64,000 nt of DNA, taken from Alphaproteobacteria bacterium (GTDB lineage Bacteria > Pseudomonadota > Alphaproteobacteria > ATCC43930 > CGMCC-115725). The notes beneath the pieces are model-generated. The model ran no database searches. It had not been told where the DNA came from and saw nothing but the letters and a program-made list of their open reading frames with translations. The position numbers and the translations under genes were made by a program. The stretch spans positions 1-64,000 of the forward strand of contig JAGWON010000005.1 of assembly GCA_028871055.1 (NCBI GenBank), given 5' to 3'. Position 1 is the stretch's first letter. Every line of letters begins with the position of its first letter. Positions 7,163 through 15,889 of this stretch are shown one piece after another.

Positions 7163-9418
7163 GTGGCTGAGATGAACCATCTGATTCGGGCGGCCGAGAC
7201 GTCGTCGCCGCTGATCCAGCACACCGGCGGCGTCGAGCAGCTCCAGCAGGTCGCCCCCCAGGCTGGCCCGCCGCCGACCGCCTGCCCGCCGCGGTCCGCC
7301 GTGCCGCATGCCGGGCCGCCGGTCGGCCCGCCCATCGCCGTGCACGAGCCGGCGCCGGGCGAGCACGTCGTCATTCCGGTCGTCCCCAACCAGCCGCTGG
7401 CCTTCGACTTCAATCCGCTCGACCTCAAGGCGACCGAGCAGGGCCAGGACGTCACGCTGACCTTCCCCGACGGCGCGCAGGTCACGCTGCACGACATCAT
7501 CGGCTTCTACGGTCCGCAGCCGGTGCCGCTCGAGCTGCCCGACGGCACTGTGATCACGGCCAGCGAGTTGCTCCAGGCGTTCCATCTTTCGCTCGTGGGT
7601 CCCTGCGGCGGCCTGCTGGTCCCCACCGCCCCGCTCGCGCCCAATACCGGATTCGAGACGCTGCCCTTCGAGGTCGGCGGGCTTGGGCCGGGCCTTGCGC
7701 TGCTCGGTCCGCTGGCGCCGACCGGCTTCGGCTACACCAACGAGTTCCTGAAGGGCGTGGGCGGCAGCCCGCCGTCACCGCCGGGACCACCGGGACCGCC
7801 GCCACCGCCACCGCCCAGCACCTTCCTCACCGTGCCCGACCTCGACACGCATCAGTATTTCCTCGGCACCAGCACGCCGGCGCCGCACAATATCGGCGGC
7901 ACCAGTTACACGGTCGACCTCACCGGCAACTACATCAGCGAGGTGGTGTCGTCGTCGCCCGCGGCGTTCATCGACGGTTATTGGACGCCGGGCTCGCCGC
8001 CGCCCGCCTTCGGCACGCACGCCAATCCGGGCGTGTCGCTCGCCGGCCAATTCGGCAGCTTCGTCATGGATTCCGCCGGCAACTACGACTACCAGCTGTC
8101 GGCTGCCAGCGAGCATACCCTCTCGCAGCTCGGCACCGATCTCATGTCGCAATCGGTCAACCAGCCGTTCCATACCTATCAGCCCGGCTTCCAGGACGTG
8201 TTCGACGTCGCCACCGGCAACGGCTTCGAGAGCGCGGGCACCACGCCCGCCGACATCAAGCAGATCCAGTTCGATTTCTACGCCGCCAACGTGGCGTCGA
8301 CCGCGGGCTCCATCAACGTCAGCGCCCATGGCGCCGGCACGACCGAGCTGCTGCTGACCTATACCGATGCCGTCGATCCGGCACACACCTTCCAGCAGCT
8401 GGTGTCCGTCGCCGCCAACGGCCTCATCACGGCGACGCCGGAATCGGGCACAATCGTACAGCCCAACGATCCGGCGCTGGTGACACTCGAATACGTATCG
8501 GGCTCGGGCGCCACGGTGTCGAGCGTCTCGATCGAAGGCGAGAGCTTCAACATTGGCGCGACTCTCGACGCGACGCAGCACGCCTACGCCGATGTCATCA
8601 ACCCGAGGCTCGACGGCTTGGGCGACAACGGCGACACCGGCAGCGCCAGCGCCGCCGGCGCGTCGCAGGACACCAGCGCGAGCAGCGCGACGCTGACCAG
8701 CACGACCGCGTTCAACGACGCCGCGCTGAGCGGGATCAGCGGCACGTTCGGCTACCTCTTCGACGATACCGCGGCGGTTACCAACGCCTCGGCGACCGGC
8801 GCCGGCAACGCCGACGTCATCAACTTCGACGGACCGGCGGGAAGCAACATCGCGCTGACCGGCTCGTCGACCGCGGACAGCACCAACGTCTTCGAGTGGT
8901 CGAGCGCGGCGCTGCTGTCCGACAGCGGCGGCAACACGCCCGGTATCACGATCGACGGCGGCAGCGGCAACGGCCTCAACGTCCTCGAGCTCGAGAGTTC
9001 GACGGCGCAGAACCTCGACTTCACCTCGACGTTGAGCAGCACCACCAATATCAAGAACGTCGAGGTCTTCGACCTCACCGACGGCGCACATTCCAGCACC
9101 GCCAATTCCATCACCCTCACCGCCGACGACGTGTTCAATCTGGCGCACAACGAGCCGACGGCGATCCAGAACGCCGGCGGTGCGGTGGCACTGTGGATCG
9201 ACGGTAATGGCACGAACGACACAGTGAACCTGGCCGGCACCGGCTCGACATGGACCCAGATCAGCCAGCCGGTCACCCAGATCGGTCAGGCCGGAGGGAA
9301 CGCGAGTCAGATGGTCGGCTTCACCGAATACGCCGCGACCACCTCCGGTGGCCAGGCCGTCCACGTTTACGTCGCCAACGCCATCGCCCAAAACCCCGGT
9401 CACGTCGTCGCGCATTGA
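7163..9418 (+). CDS. Large repetitive surface or secreted protein, 751 aa
   Basis: The GTG start at 7163 has GGAG at 7152-7155; the ATG at 7172 is an alternative. There is no Sec signal peptide. The N-terminal part (about 1-190) carries VTLTFPDGAQVTLHDI and LPDGTVITASEL segments; then comes a PPG/poly-proline linker (about 197-216). The rest is Ser/Thr/Asn/Gly/Asp-rich with beta-repeat character (SGISGTFGYLFDD, NADVINFDGPAGSNIALTG, GGSGNGLNVLELESS) like calcium-binding or adhesin-type proteins secreted by type I systems, but without clear GGxGxD repeats. It is the first gene of a pair with the outer-membrane barrel at 9595. An extracellular matrix role is inference. Confidence 0.7.
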   Translation: MAEMNHLIRAAETSSPLIQHTGGVEQLQQVAPQAGPPPTACPPRSAVPHAGPPVGPPIAVHEPAPGEHVVIPVVPNQPLAFDFNPLDLKATEQGQDVTLTFPDGAQVTLHDIIGFYGPQPVPLELPDGTVITASELLQAFHLSLVGPCGGLLVPTAPLAPNTGFETLPFEVGGLGPGLALLGPLAPTGFGYTNEFLKGVGGSPPSPPGPPGPPPPPPPSTFLTVPDLDTHQYFLGTSTPAPHNIGGTSYTVDLTGNYISEVVSSSPAAFIDGYWTPGSPPPAFGTHANPGVSLAGQFGSFVMDSAGNYDYQLSAASEHTLSQLGTDLMSQSVNQPFHTYQPGFQDVFDVATGNGFESAGTTPADIKQIQFDFYAANVASTAGSINVSAHGAGTTELLLTYTDAVDPAHTFQQLVSVAANGLITATPESGTIVQPNDPALVTLEYVSGSGATVSSVSIEGESFNIGATLDATQHAYADVINPRLDGLGDNGDTGSASAAGASQDTSASSATLTSTTAFNDAALSGISGTFGYLFDDTAAVTNASATGAGNADVINFDGPAGSNIALTGSSTADSTNVFEWSSAALLSDSGGNTPGITIDGGSGNGLNVLELESSTAQNLDFTSTLSSTTNIKNVEVFDLTDGAHSSTANSITLTADDVFNLAHNEPTAIQNAGGAVALWIDGNGTNDTVNLAGTGSTWTQISQPVTQIGQAGGNASQMVGFTEYAATTSGGQAVHVYVANAIAQNPGHVVAH

Positions 9419-9468
9419 CCCAGCCGGGAGACTCGCTCGAATCCGACGGATTTCCCGGCAATTTGGCT

Positions 9469-9480
9469 GGCAAATTTGCC
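9469..9480. promoter_or_regulatory. Perfect 12-bp palindrome between adhesin-like and barrel genes
   Basis: GGCAAATTTGCC is a perfect palindrome, preceded within about 15 bp by the near-copy GGCAATTTGGC. It lies in the 176-bp gap before the outer-membrane gene and may be an operator. No obvious promoter hexamers were identified. Confidence 0.3.
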
Positions 9481-9594
9481 ACAGGTCCGTGACAAAGCCG
9501 GGCGTGGCCGTGCGCCGCCCTACCCACGGCGCGGCCGGTTTATTACAATTTGCCCACGCTGCCGCCCTGTCCGTTCAGCAAGGGGATTTCGCGC

Positions 9595-10881
9595 ATGCAC
9601 AAGTGGGGGGTCGTTGTCCTGGCGGCCATTGCGCTCGCCGCGTCGAGCGGCCGTGTGCTGGCGCAAACCGGCCTCTTTCCGACCGAACTCACGCCGCCCG
9701 AGCGCGAGAGCGTGATGCAGCGGGCGCGGCCGGACTACGCGCCGGTCGGCGGCCGTGTCGGTGACTTCTTTCTCTATCCGAGCGCCGAGGCCGAAGGCTA
9801 TTGGGATTCGAACGTCTTCTATGCGCCTCACGCGAAGAGCGACTTCTATGCCTCGTTGCGGCCCGCTTTTTCCGCCCTGTCGGATTGGGGCACCAACCAG
9901 CTCAACTTCCTCGCCAACGCCGAGGTCCGCCGCTTCGCCACCGAGGTGAGCGAGAACCAGACCAACTACAACCTCGCCACCAACGGCCGGCTCGATATCC
10001 TGCACGGCGAATATCTCGAGGGCGGCATGGGCTTCCAGAACCAGCACGAGGAGCGTTACGCGGCGAGCTCGGCGCCGACCCAGGTGCACCCGACCGAATA
10101 CCAGGAAGCGAGCGGTCGGCTCAAATTCGTGCGCGAGCGCGGCATCGTCGGCGTGCAGCTCAACGGCGGCCTCGACTATTACACCTACGACAACACGCTC
10201 ACCACCAGCGGCGCGTCGCTTCGGGAAACCGACCGCAATCGCATCGAGGTCTATGGCGGACCGAAAGTCACCTACGAGATCATTCCGGACTACCATGCCT
10301 TCATCGCCGGCGCGCTCAACGACCGCATCTACCAATCGACCTTCGACGTCAACGGCCTCAAGCGCTCGTCGCACGGCGGCGAGGTCGACGTCGGCACCGA
10401 CGTCGAGATCACGCGCCTGATCACCGGCGAGATTTTCGTCGGCTATCTGCGACAGGAATACGACGATTCGCGCCTGCCGACGATCAGCAGCCCGGGTTTC
10501 GGCGGCAACCTGCTGTGGAACGTGACCGAGGCGACTTCGATCCGCGCCAAAGCGTCGCGCACGATCCAGGAGGTCGACCTGTTCGGGACCACGGCGGCGG
10601 GGACCGTCACCTCGGCCCTGCAGACGGCGGTGGGCGCCTCGATCGAGCACGAGGTGCTACGCAACGTCCTGCTCACCGGCGGCGCCAGCTTCACCTCGGA
10701 CGACTACCAGGGCACGTCGCGGACCGATAACACCGTCGAAGGCGATCTCGGTCTCTCCTACCTGCTCAACCGCATGTGGAGCACCGGTCTCGACGTCTCG
10801 TATCAGAACCGCACGTCGAACACGTCGGGCGTCTCCTACAGCCGCGCGCTGATCGGCGCCAAGATCAGGCTGCAGTACTGA
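9595..10881 (+). CDS. Outer-membrane beta-barrel protein (BBP2/porin-like)
   Basis: 428 residues from the ATG at 9595, which follows AAGGGGA; the upstream in-frame TTG is not needed. The signal peptide covers about 1-23 (MHKWGVVVLAAIALAASSG, cleavage after VLA). The mature protein alternates hydrophobic and polar residues in strands (FFLYPSAEAEGYWDSNVFYA, KVTYEIIPDYHAFIAGAL) and ends in an aromatic residue (IRLQY), the outer-membrane insertion signature. It resembles the putative beta-barrel porin 2 family often found in EPS loci, where it may help polymer export or anchoring. Confidence 0.85.
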   Translation: MHKWGVVVLAAIALAASSGRVLAQTGLFPTELTPPERESVMQRARPDYAPVGGRVGDFFLYPSAEAEGYWDSNVFYAPHAKSDFYASLRPAFSALSDWGTNQLNFLANAEVRRFATEVSENQTNYNLATNGRLDILHGEYLEGGMGFQNQHEERYAASSAPTQVHPTEYQEASGRLKFVRERGIVGVQLNGGLDYYTYDNTLTTSGASLRETDRNRIEVYGGPKVTYEIIPDYHAFIAGALNDRIYQSTFDVNGLKRSSHGGEVDVGTDVEITRLITGEIFVGYLRQEYDDSRLPTISSPGFGGNLLWNVTEATSIRAKASRTIQEVDLFGTTAAGTVTSALQTAVGASIEHEVLRNVLLTGGASFTSDDYQGTSRTDNTVEGDLGLSYLLNRMWSTGLDVSYQNRTSNTSGVSYSRALIGAKIRLQY

Positions 10882-10883
10882 CT

Positions 10884-11077
10884 TAGCAGGGTGTTGAAAA
10901 ACACTCGGCCGGTCGCTGCGAGGAGGCCGAAGGCCGACGCGGCATTCCAGAAACCTATGGATTTCCGTTGTCTTTCTGGATCGCCACGACCACGGAGCCT
11001 GTCCTCGGGCCGGCCTTCGGCCGGACCCGTGGGTGGCCTCGCGATGACGACGGAAAGACTTTTTCAGCAGCCTGTTA
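10884..11077. mobile_element. MITE-like element (~194 bp) with imperfect terminal inverted repeats
   Basis: The left end TAGCAGGGTGTTGAAAAA (10884-10901) pairs with the right end TTTTTCAGCAGCCTGTTA (about 11060-11077) at 15 of 18 positions. The interior has no coding capacity and includes dispersed repeat copy B. Ends of the form CAGGCTGCTGAAAAA are familiar from short non-autonomous elements. The right end contains the stop codon of the FkbM gene. Confidence 0.6.
10972..11050 (-). repeat. Dispersed intergenic repeat, copy B
   Basis: The reverse complement of 5908-5981 (copy A), running from CTTTCTGGATCGCCACGACC to GGGTGGCCTCGCGATGACG, with the palindrome GGCCGGCCTTCGGCCGG in the middle. It lies within the MITE-like element between two convergent genes. 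Confidence 0.8.
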
Positions 11078-11977
11078 GAGGCGACGCAGCGTGGCTTCGA
11101 TCCGCGCGCGCAGCGGCTCCGCCTCCTCGTCGGCGAGAAACAGGAAGTTGTTGACGTAGCGGTCGAAATCGGTGCGCGGCGCACCGGCTCCGAAGTCCGC
11201 GATGTCCGCCGGCCGCTGCATCGTCTCGGCGTCGAACGCATCGATGGACCAGACGGCGCGATCGCGCACGAAATAACCGCGATAGTTGAAGCGCCGCAGG
11301 AAAGTCCGGATGCGCGCGACCGCGCCTGGCGCGCGACTCTCCTCGATCTCGACCAGCAGGCGCGGACGGCAGCGCGCGATGGTCCGCGCCGCGCCAGCGA
11401 GCACGGCTTCTTCGTGCCCCTCGACATCGACCTTGATGAACCCGGCATCGCCGGCGAAGACTTCGTCGAGCGGCAGGGTGCGGACCTCGATTTCCTCGAA
11501 GGCGCCGTCCGCGGCGGCGGCGGCGTCGAGCGTCGCGAGCCCGGTCACGCGCGCGCCGGCGACGACCGGAATGCGCAGGACGGCGGTACCGGACTCGCGC
11601 GACAGGGCGACGTTGCGCACGACGACGCGCGGCGCGAACTTGCGCGCCAACGCCTCCGCCAGCCACGGCACCGGCTCGAAGGCGTAGACCCGCCGCGCGT
11701 ACCGTTTCATGAAGTGGATGTATCCGCCCTCGTTGGCGCCGACGTCGATCGCGTCGCGCTCGCGCGCGCACAGGTGGCGCATCAGGCGCAGCTCGCGCTC
11801 GCCGTATCGCTTGAAATAGCGCGCTTCGCGCCACAGCAGCAGCGGCTTCGGACACAGGCTGCGCACCGCGGACTTGGTCCGGCGCAACAGATCGTTCCGC
11901 TCGGCGAGGGACATGGCAACAACCAGGATGCGGGCGCCAGACCAAACCAGCCCTGGACGCGGATTGCGAGTGTCCAT
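11075..11977 (-). CDS. FkbM family SAM-dependent methyltransferase
   Basis: 300 residues. The FkbM fold is shown by the SAM site AIDVGANEGGYIHFMKRYA (about residues 76-94), VYAFEPVPWLAEAL, and FIKVDVEGHEEAVLAGA (about 180-196). These enzymes O-methylate sugars or other small hydroxyl groups, in keeping with an EPS locus. The start is unsure: ATG at 11977 gives a short leader, and MSLAERN at 11914 is equally possible; neither has a clear ribosome site. It converges on the barrel gene and diverges from the flippase gene, with the EPS motif at 11993-12010 between. Confidence 0.85.
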   Translation of the reverse strand: MDTRNPRPGLVWSGARILVVAMSLAERNDLLRRTKSAVRSLCPKPLLLWREARYFKRYGERELRLMRHLCARERDAIDVGANEGGYIHFMKRYARRVYAFEPVPWLAEALARKFAPRVVVRNVALSRESGTAVLRIPVVAGARVTGLATLDAAAAADGAFEEIEVRTLPLDEVFAGDAGFIKVDVEGHEEAVLAGAARTIARCRPRLLVEIEESRAPGAVARIRTFLRRFNYRGYFVRDRAVWSIDAFDAETMQRPADIADFGAGAPRTDFDRYVNNFLFLADEEAEPLRARIEATLRRL

Positions 11978-11992
11978 CGCGTGGCGCGCGGC

Positions 11993-12010
11993 CCGTCACA
12001 CTTTGATCAC
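11993..12010 (-). promoter_or_regulatory. Shared EPS motif, site 1 (GTGATCAA type)
   Basis: On the minus strand it reads GTGATCAAAGTGTGACGG. The same arrangement recurs at 19803, 21200-21217 and 37074, each time with TTGATCAC pointing toward a downstream EPS gene; here that is the flippase, about 108 bp away. Confidence 0.5.
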
Positions 12011-12117
12011 TCGCAAGCCGGGCGACCGCCCGCTTGAGTGAACCGGCGCCGGATTGCGGGGCGCGCGCCGGAGGCGCGAACCGCGTCTCGGACGGCGCGG
12101 AAAGAGGGGACCATAGG

Positions 12118-13671
12118 GTGGGCGATTTGCCTGAAGAGACGGTCTCCACCGCGTCACCGAAGCGCGACCCCAACGTTCATTTGCGCACCGACCACTTGCG
12201 CCAAGACTTCGCCGGCCGTTCGGTTCGGGGCGGCGCCGTCACCGTCGCGGCGCAGATCATCAAGGTAGCGGTGCAATTCGGCGTGACCGTCATTCTCGCG
12301 CGGCTGTTGCGGCCGGAGGCGTTCGGCCTCGTCGCCATGGTCGCCGTGATCGTCGCCTTTCTCGAGCTGTTCAAGGATTTCGGCCTGTCCGCCGCCACCG
12401 TCCAGCGCGAGACCGTCACCCATGAGGATATCAGCGCCCTGTTCTGGGTGAATGCCGGCCTCGGCGTTGCCGCCGGGCTGGTGATGATCCCGCTGGCGCC
12501 GCTGCTGGCGTGGTTCTACCGCGAACCGGCGCTCGTCGGCGTGACCCTCTGGCTCGGCATCGGGTTCGTGCTGAGCGGCCTGTCGACCCAGCACTTGGCG
12601 GTCCTGCGTCGGCAGATGCGCTTCACCGCGCTGGCGATGATCTTGATGTGGTCCGAGATCATCGGCATGGCCGTGGCCGTGATCGCCGCCTATGCCGGCG
12701 CCGATTATTGGGCGCTCGTCGTGCAGCGGCTGGTGTGGGCGCTGTGCATCGCCATCGGCGCCTGGGTCTTCTGCCCATGGCGGCCCGGCCGCCCGGCCGG
12801 CCTCGGCCGGGTCCGCGACCTTCTGCGCTTCGGCGGGCACGTCACCGGCTCCAATCTCGTCGGCACCTTCGCCCGCAATCTGGACCAGATCCTCATCGGC
12901 TGGTACTGGGGCGCGACACCGCTCGGGCTTTACGAGCGCGCCTACAAGATCCTCCTTGTTCCGATCAACAATCTGAACGCGCCGCTGTTCTCGGTCGCCA
13001 TGCCGGCCTTGAGCCGGCTGGTCGACCGGCCGGCGCTCTACCGCCGCGCCTATCTCGGCACGGTCGAGAAGCTGAACATGGTGACCATGCCGTGCGCCGC
13101 CGTGCTCATCGCCGTTCCTGGACCGGTGGTCCGAGTATTGTTCGGCCCACAATGGCTTGCCGCCACGCCGATCGTCGCTTGGCTCGGTGTCGCCGCCCTC
13201 TACCATCCGATCGGCTATACCTGTAGCTGGCTCTTCATGACGCAGGACCGGACCGCGGAGATGCTCCGCTGGGGATTGTTCGGATCGGCGCTCAACGCGG
13301 CTTTCATCGTCGGCGGCCTGCCCTTCGGACCGGTCGGCGTCGCCGCCAGCCTTGCCGCCGGCGGGCTCGCGGTTCGGATGCCGTTGCTGTTCTGGATGGT
13401 CGGGCGAAGCGGGCCGGTCTCGCGCGGCGACCTGGTACGGAGCATGCTGCCGTCATTCGCCGCGTCGCTCATGATCGTCGGCGCGCTCGTTCTCATCCGG
13501 CACGCCGGGCTCTTCAATGTCGCGACACCGCTGCGCTCGTTCGCAGTTGCCATGGCCGTCGCTGCCGCGGTCGCGCTGGCCTGCTTCGCCAGCATACCGC
13601 AAAGCCGCCGCGCGCTCGTCGAATTCGCCAGACTTCCCCAGCTCCTCGTCCGCCGGCGCGCCAATGCGTGA
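12118..13671 (+). CDS. Lipopolysaccharide/EPS flippase, MOP superfamily (Wzx type)
   Basis: 517 residues and about 12-14 hydrophobic helices. It should flip undecaprenyl-linked oligosaccharide across the inner membrane. The N-terminal RSVRGGAVTVAAQIIKVAVQ, LRPEAFGLVAMV and FKDFGLSAATVQR are typical of the RfbX/Wzx-C group. The GTG at 12118 is preferred because AAAGAGGGGA lies at 12101-12110 and because the paralogue at 24502 starts in the same place; a longer in-frame start at 12034 exists. The following glycosyltransferase overlaps it by 8 bp. The second flippase shares the N-terminus and much of the body. Confidence 0.9.
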   Translation: MGDLPEETVSTASPKRDPNVHLRTDHLRQDFAGRSVRGGAVTVAAQIIKVAVQFGVTVILARLLRPEAFGLVAMVAVIVAFLELFKDFGLSAATVQRETVTHEDISALFWVNAGLGVAAGLVMIPLAPLLAWFYREPALVGVTLWLGIGFVLSGLSTQHLAVLRRQMRFTALAMILMWSEIIGMAVAVIAAYAGADYWALVVQRLVWALCIAIGAWVFCPWRPGRPAGLGRVRDLLRFGGHVTGSNLVGTFARNLDQILIGWYWGATPLGLYERAYKILLVPINNLNAPLFSVAMPALSRLVDRPALYRRAYLGTVEKLNMVTMPCAAVLIAVPGPVVRVLFGPQWLAATPIVAWLGVAALYHPIGYTCSWLFMTQDRTAEMLRWGLFGSALNAAFIVGGLPFGPVGVAASLAAGGLAVRMPLLFWMVGRSGPVSRGDLVRSMLPSFAASLMIVGALVLIRHAGLFNVATPLRSFAVAMAVAAAVALACFASIPQSRRALVEFARLPQLLVRRRANA

Positions 13672-15037
13672 CGCGCATGAAATCGCACCGGTGCTGAACC
13701 AAGCGGGCGCGGGCGAACGACCGCTTCGCGTCGCGGTCTTCGCGCACGAGTTTCCGGCCCTGAGCGAGACCTTCGTCCTCGGCCACATCACCGGATTGAT
13801 CGACCACGGCAACGACGTGACGGTTTTCGCGACCGGCCCGCGTCCGGACGATCCGTCGGTCCACGCCGATTTCCGGCGCTATCGCCTCGACCAGCGGCTG
13901 CGCTACCGCGCGATGCCGCGCAGCCGGGCACGCCGCGCGCTGAGCGCATCGGGCATCCTGCTGCGCCGCCGCCTGGCGCCGCCGATGCTGCGCGCCCTCG
14001 ATGCGCTGCGCTATCGACGCGACGCGGCGTCGCTGTCGCTGCTGCACTGGGCCGATTGCCTGCTCGACCAGCCGCCCTTCGACATCATCCACTGCCATTT
14101 CGGCCAGGTCGGGCGCAACGTCGCGTTCCTGCGCGAGATCGGCGCCATTCGCGGCCGGCTTGTCGTCATGTTTCACGGCGTCGACGTCACCGCCTTCCTC
14201 GACCAGAATCCCGAGCTCTATCGTCATCTCTTCGCCACTGGCGATCTCTTCCTGCCGGTCTCGGCCCATTTCCAGCGGCGGCTCGTCCGCCACGGCTGCG
14301 ATCCCGAGCGGACCAAAGTCCATCATCTGGGCGTCGACCTCGCCCGCTTTCCGTACCGGCCGCGGCAGCCGCGCGCCGACCGGCCCTTCACCGTGCTGAC
14401 GATCGCCCGGCTGGTCGAGAAAAAGGGCGTCGTCCTCGGCCTGCAGGCGGTGGCGCGGCTCGCCCGGGCCGGCGTGCCGATCCGCTACGCCGTCGTCGGC
14501 GACGGGCCGCTGCGCGGCGTGCTCGAAGCCGCCGTCCGCGACCTCGGCATCGGCGCGCAGGCGACGTTCCATGGCTGGAAGACCCAGGACGAGATCGTCG
14601 CCCTGATGCAAGGCGTCGACGCCCTGCTCTTCCCCAGCATCACCGGCGCCAACGGCGATCAGGAGGGTTCGCCCGTCGTCCTCAAGGAGGCGATGGCGAC
14701 CGGCCTGCCCATCATCGCCAGCCGTCATGCCGGCATCGACGAGATCGTCGATCACGGCGTCTCGGGCTTCCTCGTCGCGGAGCGCGACGCGGGCGGCATG
14801 GCGGACGCCCTGCACGCGCTGCTGCGCGATCCCGAGCTGTGCGCCCGGATCGGCGCGGCGGCGCGGTCGAAAGTGGCGGCCGAATTCGACATCGATCGGC
14901 TGAACCGCCAGCTGCAACAGTACTATCGGTCGCTCCTCGAGCGGCAACGCCACGCCCGTGCCGAACGCCGCGACGGCTTTCCTCCAAAAGGTAATGCCGA
15001 TGCCGAACCCGCAAACTTGGGCCGCGACCAAGGCTGA
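13664..15037 (+). CDS. GT4 family glycosyltransferase (WcaL-like)
   Basis: 457 residues of GT-B fold. N-terminal acceptor domain: VAVFAHEFPALSETFVLGHI (about 24-43), as in colanic acid WcaL-type enzymes. C-terminal donor domain: FTVLTIARLVEKKGV, VVGDGPLRGVLE, and the GT4 signature FPSITGANGDQEGSPVVLKE (about 324-343) with the catalytic E-x7-E pattern. The start ATG overlaps the flippase stop by 8 bp, so translation is probably coupled. It adds a sugar to the lipid-linked EPS unit; donor and linkage are unknown. Confidence 0.88.
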   Translation: MRDAHEIAPVLNQAGAGERPLRVAVFAHEFPALSETFVLGHITGLIDHGNDVTVFATGPRPDDPSVHADFRRYRLDQRLRYRAMPRSRARRALSASGILLRRRLAPPMLRALDALRYRRDAASLSLLHWADCLLDQPPFDIIHCHFGQVGRNVAFLREIGAIRGRLVVMFHGVDVTAFLDQNPELYRHLFATGDLFLPVSAHFQRRLVRHGCDPERTKVHHLGVDLARFPYRPRQPRADRPFTVLTIARLVEKKGVVLGLQAVARLARAGVPIRYAVVGDGPLRGVLEAAVRDLGIGAQATFHGWKTQDEIVALMQGVDALLFPSITGANGDQEGSPVVLKEAMATGLPIIASRHAGIDEIVDHGVSGFLVAERDAGGMADALHALLRDPELCARIGAAARSKVAAEFDIDRLNRQLQQYYRSLLERQRHARAERRDGFPPKGNADAEPANLGRDQG

Positions 15038-15770
15038 GCTTCACAACGGCCGCTGGCGCGCCTCCCGCGACCCCGCCGAGGTCACGGTCGGCTCGCGCAT
15101 CATCGGCGATATCTTGACCGACACCTACGAGCGCCTGCTGAGAACGCATGCGCGGGGCGTCCTCGTCGATGTCGGATGCGGCAAAGCGCCGTACTTCGGA
15201 ATATATCGAGGCATTGTGACCAAAAGCGTCGGTGTCGACTGGGAATCGAGCATTCACGCCAGCGACCAGGTCGACATCAAGTGCGACTTGAACGAGAAAA
15301 TCGCGCTTCCCGACGCGTTTGCCGACACGATCTTGTGCACCGACGTTCTCGAGCATCTTTTCGAGCCGCAGCGGGCATGGAACGAGATCGCTCGGATACT
15401 CAAGCCAGGCGGAAAGGCGATCATCGGCGTTCCGTTTCTATATTGGATTCACGAAGCGCCGCATGACTATCACCGGTATACATCGTTCGCCTTGCGAAAA
15501 TACGCGACGGTTGCCGGACTATGCGTGGAGTCGCTGGAGGCGGCCGGAGGACTCTCGCAGGTGCTCGCCGATCTTCTCTGCAAATCCGTACGACCGGGAC
15601 TGCTTCAATCGCTTGTGGATCGCGCTTGTCGGCTCGCCCTTCGAGTATCGATGCGAAGGAACACCCGAAGCGATACGCCGTTTCCCCTTTGCTACGTTCT
15701 CGTCGCTTCGAAGCCCCGCGTTTCGGCGCCAGCGCCGGCGTCCCGCGGGAATGCAACGGCGACTTTGTGA
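15000..15770 (+). CDS. Class I SAM-dependent methyltransferase
   Basis: 256 residues. The SAM motif VLVDVGCGKAPYFGIYRG (about 55-72) is followed by VGVDWE, FADTILCTDVLEHLFEPQRA and EIARILKPGGKAIIGVPF, the standard order of motifs I-IV. The ATG at 15000 has AAAAGG 8 bp upstream (14986-14991); the ATG at 14994 is possible. It overlaps the glycosyltransferase end by 38 bp. Base composition is slightly less GC-rich than the preceding genes. It likely modifies a sugar in the EPS unit. Confidence 0.85.
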   Translation: MPNPQTWAATKAELHNGRWRASRDPAEVTVGSRIIGDILTDTYERLLRTHARGVLVDVGCGKAPYFGIYRGIVTKSVGVDWESSIHASDQVDIKCDLNEKIALPDAFADTILCTDVLEHLFEPQRAWNEIARILKPGGKAIIGVPFLYWIHEAPHDYHRYTSFALRKYATVAGLCVESLEAAGGLSQVLADLLCKSVRPGLLQSLVDRACRLALRVSMRRNTRSDTPFPLCYVLVASKPRVSAPAPASRGNATATL

Positions 15771-15889
15771 GAGGATCGGAACACAGGTTGGTCGACGCTT
15801 GGCATAGACGTCTGCACGCCGCGGAGGGGTGTCCCAGCATCGGCGCGGCGGCGCGGGCGGCCGAAAATGACGAGCGGAGGCGTCGGGGC

